Source of the DNA: an uncultured Archangium sp.
Lineage (GTDB): Bacteria > Myxococcota > Myxococcia > Myxococcales > Myxococcaceae
Assembly: GCA_946479335.1 (NCBI GenBank)
Contig: CAMLFP010000312.1
Location: 1-6,605, forward strand
Length of the DNA stretch: 6,605 nt
Reading direction: 5' to 3'
This document shows positions 5,278 through 6,605 of this stretch, one piece after another; within the stretch, counting starts at the first letter, position 1, and each line of letters begins with the position of its first letter. A program made the translations under genes and the position numbers. Below the pieces are notes generated by a model. The model saw only the letters and a program-made list of their open reading frames with translations. It searched no databases and was not told where the DNA came from.

Positions 5278-5504
5278 GTGAAGTCCACCGGCTCCGGCGG
5301 TGCGTCATCGATCTTGGGGAACTTGCCTTCCCAGCTCCCGCCGAGCGCGAGCAGCGCCTTGCGCCACGCGCGCTCATCGCCGGCGCGCTCCTTCCTGGTC
5401 GCGAGCTCGCTCAGGTAGGCCGAGACGCTCTTCTTCGCGCGCCGCGCGTCGGCGCGGACCTTCTTCTCAACGGCGTCGGGCAGGTAGATGGTGAGCTGAG
5501 CCAT
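5274..5504 (-). CDS. vapB: Ribbon-helix-helix antitoxin, VapB type
   Basis: The product has 76 residues. Residues 1-38 fit a ribbon-helix-helix DNA-binding domain: beta strand AQLTIYLPD, then helix AVEKKVRADARRAKKS, then VSAYLSELATRK. The C-terminal part (RAWRKALLALGGSWEGKFPK, then Pro/Asp-rich) is the likely toxin-neutralising tail. It overlaps vapC by 4 nt. The ATG at 5504 is chosen because the ribbon strand begins right after it. A longer form would need a TTG at 5537 and would add VYEGSIRRVH, which has no domain sense. There is no Shine-Dalgarno before the ATG, so the mRNA may be nearly leaderless. VapB/VapC dimers usually bind their own promoter, and palindromic DNA is present just upstream. 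Confidence 0.88.
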   Translation of the reverse strand: MAQLTIYLPDAVEKKVRADARRAKKSVSAYLSELATRKERAGDERAWRKALLALGGSWEGKFPKIDDAPPEPVDFT

Positions 5505-5550
5505 GTGTACACGTCGTATACTACCCTCATATACCAACGTGTACTGACCA
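5505..5550 (-). promoter_or_regulatory. vapBC promoter/operator with nested inverted repeats
   Basis: This AT-richer stretch contains GTACACG (5507-5513) and its inverse CGTGTAC (5538-5544), with centres 31 bp apart (about three helical turns). Between them are GTATAC (5516-5521) and ATATAC (5529-5534). On the minus strand TAGTAT (5518-5523) is a plausible -10 element and would place the transcript start about 6 nt before the ATG. No good -35 is seen. The layout fits autoregulation by the ribbon-helix-helix antitoxin. Confidence 0.6.
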
Positions 5551-5555
5551 CTGAT

Positions 5556-5909
5556 TCAGCGTTGTTGTTCCGCGACCCGATTCCAGTGTTCGTCAACGAG
5601 CGCTCTCGCGGTGTCGAGCACGACAGGGTGCGAAGTCAGATCACTCAAGCGAACCGTCTCGAGGTTTCGCCACCACGCGGGCACCCTCAGGGACCCATGC
5701 ATCGTGCGCCGACATGAGTCGCACCAAATCCACACCCCGCTGCGCCGCTTCTCGTCGTGACGATGGAAGTAGATGTGAATCGAAGCAGCGCCGCAGCATG
5801 GGCAACTCGCCGGCATTCGCAGCTGAACACCTTCGAGCACATCGCCGAGAATTGCATTCAGCGGATTCGGGTACGCGTCGTTCCAATCCTTCGCCAACTC
5901 GAGCTTCAT
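5556..5909 (-). CDS. Small zinc-ribbon protein of unknown function
   Basis: The 117-residue product has an acidic/aliphatic N-terminus (MKLELAKDWNDAYPNPLNAI), then CPCC at 36-39 and CDSC at 63-66. C36/C39 and C63/C66 form a four-cysteine zinc-ribbon pattern, with C38 as an extra cysteine. The loop between them is rich in His and aromatics (IHIYFHRHD, GVWIW). After the ribbon come HGSLRVPAWW (71-80) and a helical C-terminus. No catalytic motif is recognised. The fold suggests nucleic-acid or protein binding, but the function is unknown. It starts 9 nt after the pyrF stop with only a weak ribosome binding site, so it may be co-transcribed with pyrF. Its DNA looks less GC-rich than that of pyrF and rpsA, which may mean it was acquired. 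The stop is followed by the vapBC promoter region. Confidence 0.75.
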   Translation of the reverse strand: MKLELAKDWNDAYPNPLNAILGDVLEGVQLRMPASCPCCGAASIHIYFHRHDEKRRSGVWIWCDSCRRTMHGSLRVPAWWRNLETVRLSDLTSHPVVLDTARALVDEHWNRVAEQQR

Positions 5910-5918
5910 CCCGCGAAG

Positions 5919-6605
5919 CTAGCGTGAGCTGAGCTCGGCTTCGATCGCGGCGGCGGCGGCCTTCATGTCGGGCGCGCTGGTGATCGGCCGGCCGATGACG
6001 AGGAGGTTGCTCCCGGCTTTCACCGCCGACGCCGGCGTCTCGGTGCGCGACTGATCATTCGCCGCGCTGCCCGCAGGGCGGATTCCCGGCGTACACAAGA
6101 TGATGTCTGCGCCCACGCGCGCGCGCACGGCAGCGACTTCCCGCGCGCTGCACACCAGGCCCGTTGCGCCGTTCTTCACCGCGAGCGCGGCGAGCGCCTC
6201 GGCCTGCGCATCGGGCGTCGCCGGCACGCCCGTCTCGCGCAGGGCCGCCTCGTCCATCGACGTCAGCACCGTCACGGCGAGAATCACGGGAGGCTTCACG
6301 CCGGCCTTCGCCGCACCTGCATTCGCGCCAGCGACCGCGGCCTTCACCATCGCCGCGCCGCCCGACGCATGAATCGTCAAATACGAAACCCCCAACGCCG
6401 CGGCCCGCGCTGACGCGAGCTCCACCGTGTTGGGGATGTCGTGGAGCTTCAGATCCAGAAACACACGGGCCCCGCGCCGGAGGAACTCGTCCACCGCGCG
6501 AGGCCCATGTTCTACAAACAGCGACAGCCCGACCTTCGCGACCCCGACGTGCTGCGAGACGCGCTCCCACGCCGCGATGCCTTCCGGCAGCGGCAGGTCG
6601 AGCGC
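5919..6605 (-). CDS. pyrF: Orotidine 5'-phosphate decarboxylase (N-terminus cut by window edge)
   Basis: The enzyme catalyses OMP to UMP, the last step of de novo pyrimidine synthesis. The window holds 228 residues. The first visible ones, ALDLPLPEG, contain the substrate-binding Asp of the usual (V/A)-A-L-D start, so only a few residues are missing. AKVGL (23-27) provides the conserved Lys. The catalytic D-x-K-x-x-D is complete as FLDLKLHDIPNTV (D51, K53, D56 of the visible part). TPGIRP and DQSRTETP follow, then the phosphate-binding LLVIGRPIT near the C-terminus. All hallmark residues are present, so the enzyme should be active. The frame continues cleanly to the window edge, so an internal GTG at 6494 is not the start. 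The gene for the zinc-ribbon protein follows after 9 nt. Confidence 0.96.
   Translation of the reverse strand, partial: ALDLPLPEGIAAWERVSQHVGVAKVGLSLFVEHGPRAVDEFLRRGARVFLDLKLHDIPNTVELASARAAALGVSYLTIHASGGAAMVKAAVAGANAGAAKAGVKPPVILAVTVLTSMDEAALRETGVPATPDAQAEALAALAVKNGATGLVCSAREVAAVRARVGADIILCTPGIRPAGSAANDQSRTETPASAVKAGSNLLVIGRPITSAPDMKAAAAAIEAELSSR

Noticed and set aside
6055..6570. Alternative minus-strand open frame inside pyrF
   Set aside because: Gly/Arg/Ala-rich translation in a different frame from the full set of OMP decarboxylase motifs.

Overview
The window is GC-rich, has tightly packed genes, and carries only chromosomal-type genes. The organism is probably a member of the Myxococcota or a related former deltaproteobacterial lineage. 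This rests on the base composition and on the look of the six-domain, 569-residue ribosomal protein S1, and it is an inference because no database search was possible.

Left part (1-2504): the last codons of a forward gene may end at 59. It faces a four-gene operon read leftwards. In transcription order the operon encodes a 90-residue membrane protein with a CPIC motif, a 90-residue single-domain rhodanese, an ETHE1-like persulfide dioxygenase (metallo-beta-lactamase fold) and a TauE/SafE-type anion exporter. Junctions are very tight: an ATGA overlap, an 11-nt gap whose ribosome binding site overlaps the previous stop, and a 3-nt gap. Together the genes read as a sulfide/persulfide detoxification unit. 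The dioxygenase would oxidise glutathione persulfide to sulfite, the rhodanese would move sulfane sulfur (for example to sulfite, giving thiosulfate), and the exporter would remove sulfite or a related anion.

Middle (2505-2999): a 72-bp divergent intergenic region holds a 17-bp interrupted palindrome. It separates the operon from a forward gene of unknown function (126 residues). The 3' end of that gene is physically built from the intrinsic terminator of rpsA, which converges on it, and its stop codon forms the terminator loop. A second perfect palindrome lies between this terminator and the rpsA stop.

Right part (3000-6605): all genes read leftwards. In transcription order they are pyrF (OMP decarboxylase, lacking only its extreme N-terminus at the window edge), a small zinc-ribbon protein of unknown function, a VapBC-type toxin-antitoxin pair with palindromic DNA upstream, and rpsA (30S ribosomal protein S1) behind a 175-bp leader. 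The zinc-ribbon/vapBC stretch looks less GC-rich than its neighbours and looks like accessory cargo between two core genes.

No CRISPR array, tRNA, rRNA or insertion sequence was seen. The most notable points are the CPIC membrane protein heading the sulfur operon, the coding-sequence/terminator overlap at the rpsA end, and the small accessory block between pyrF and rpsA.
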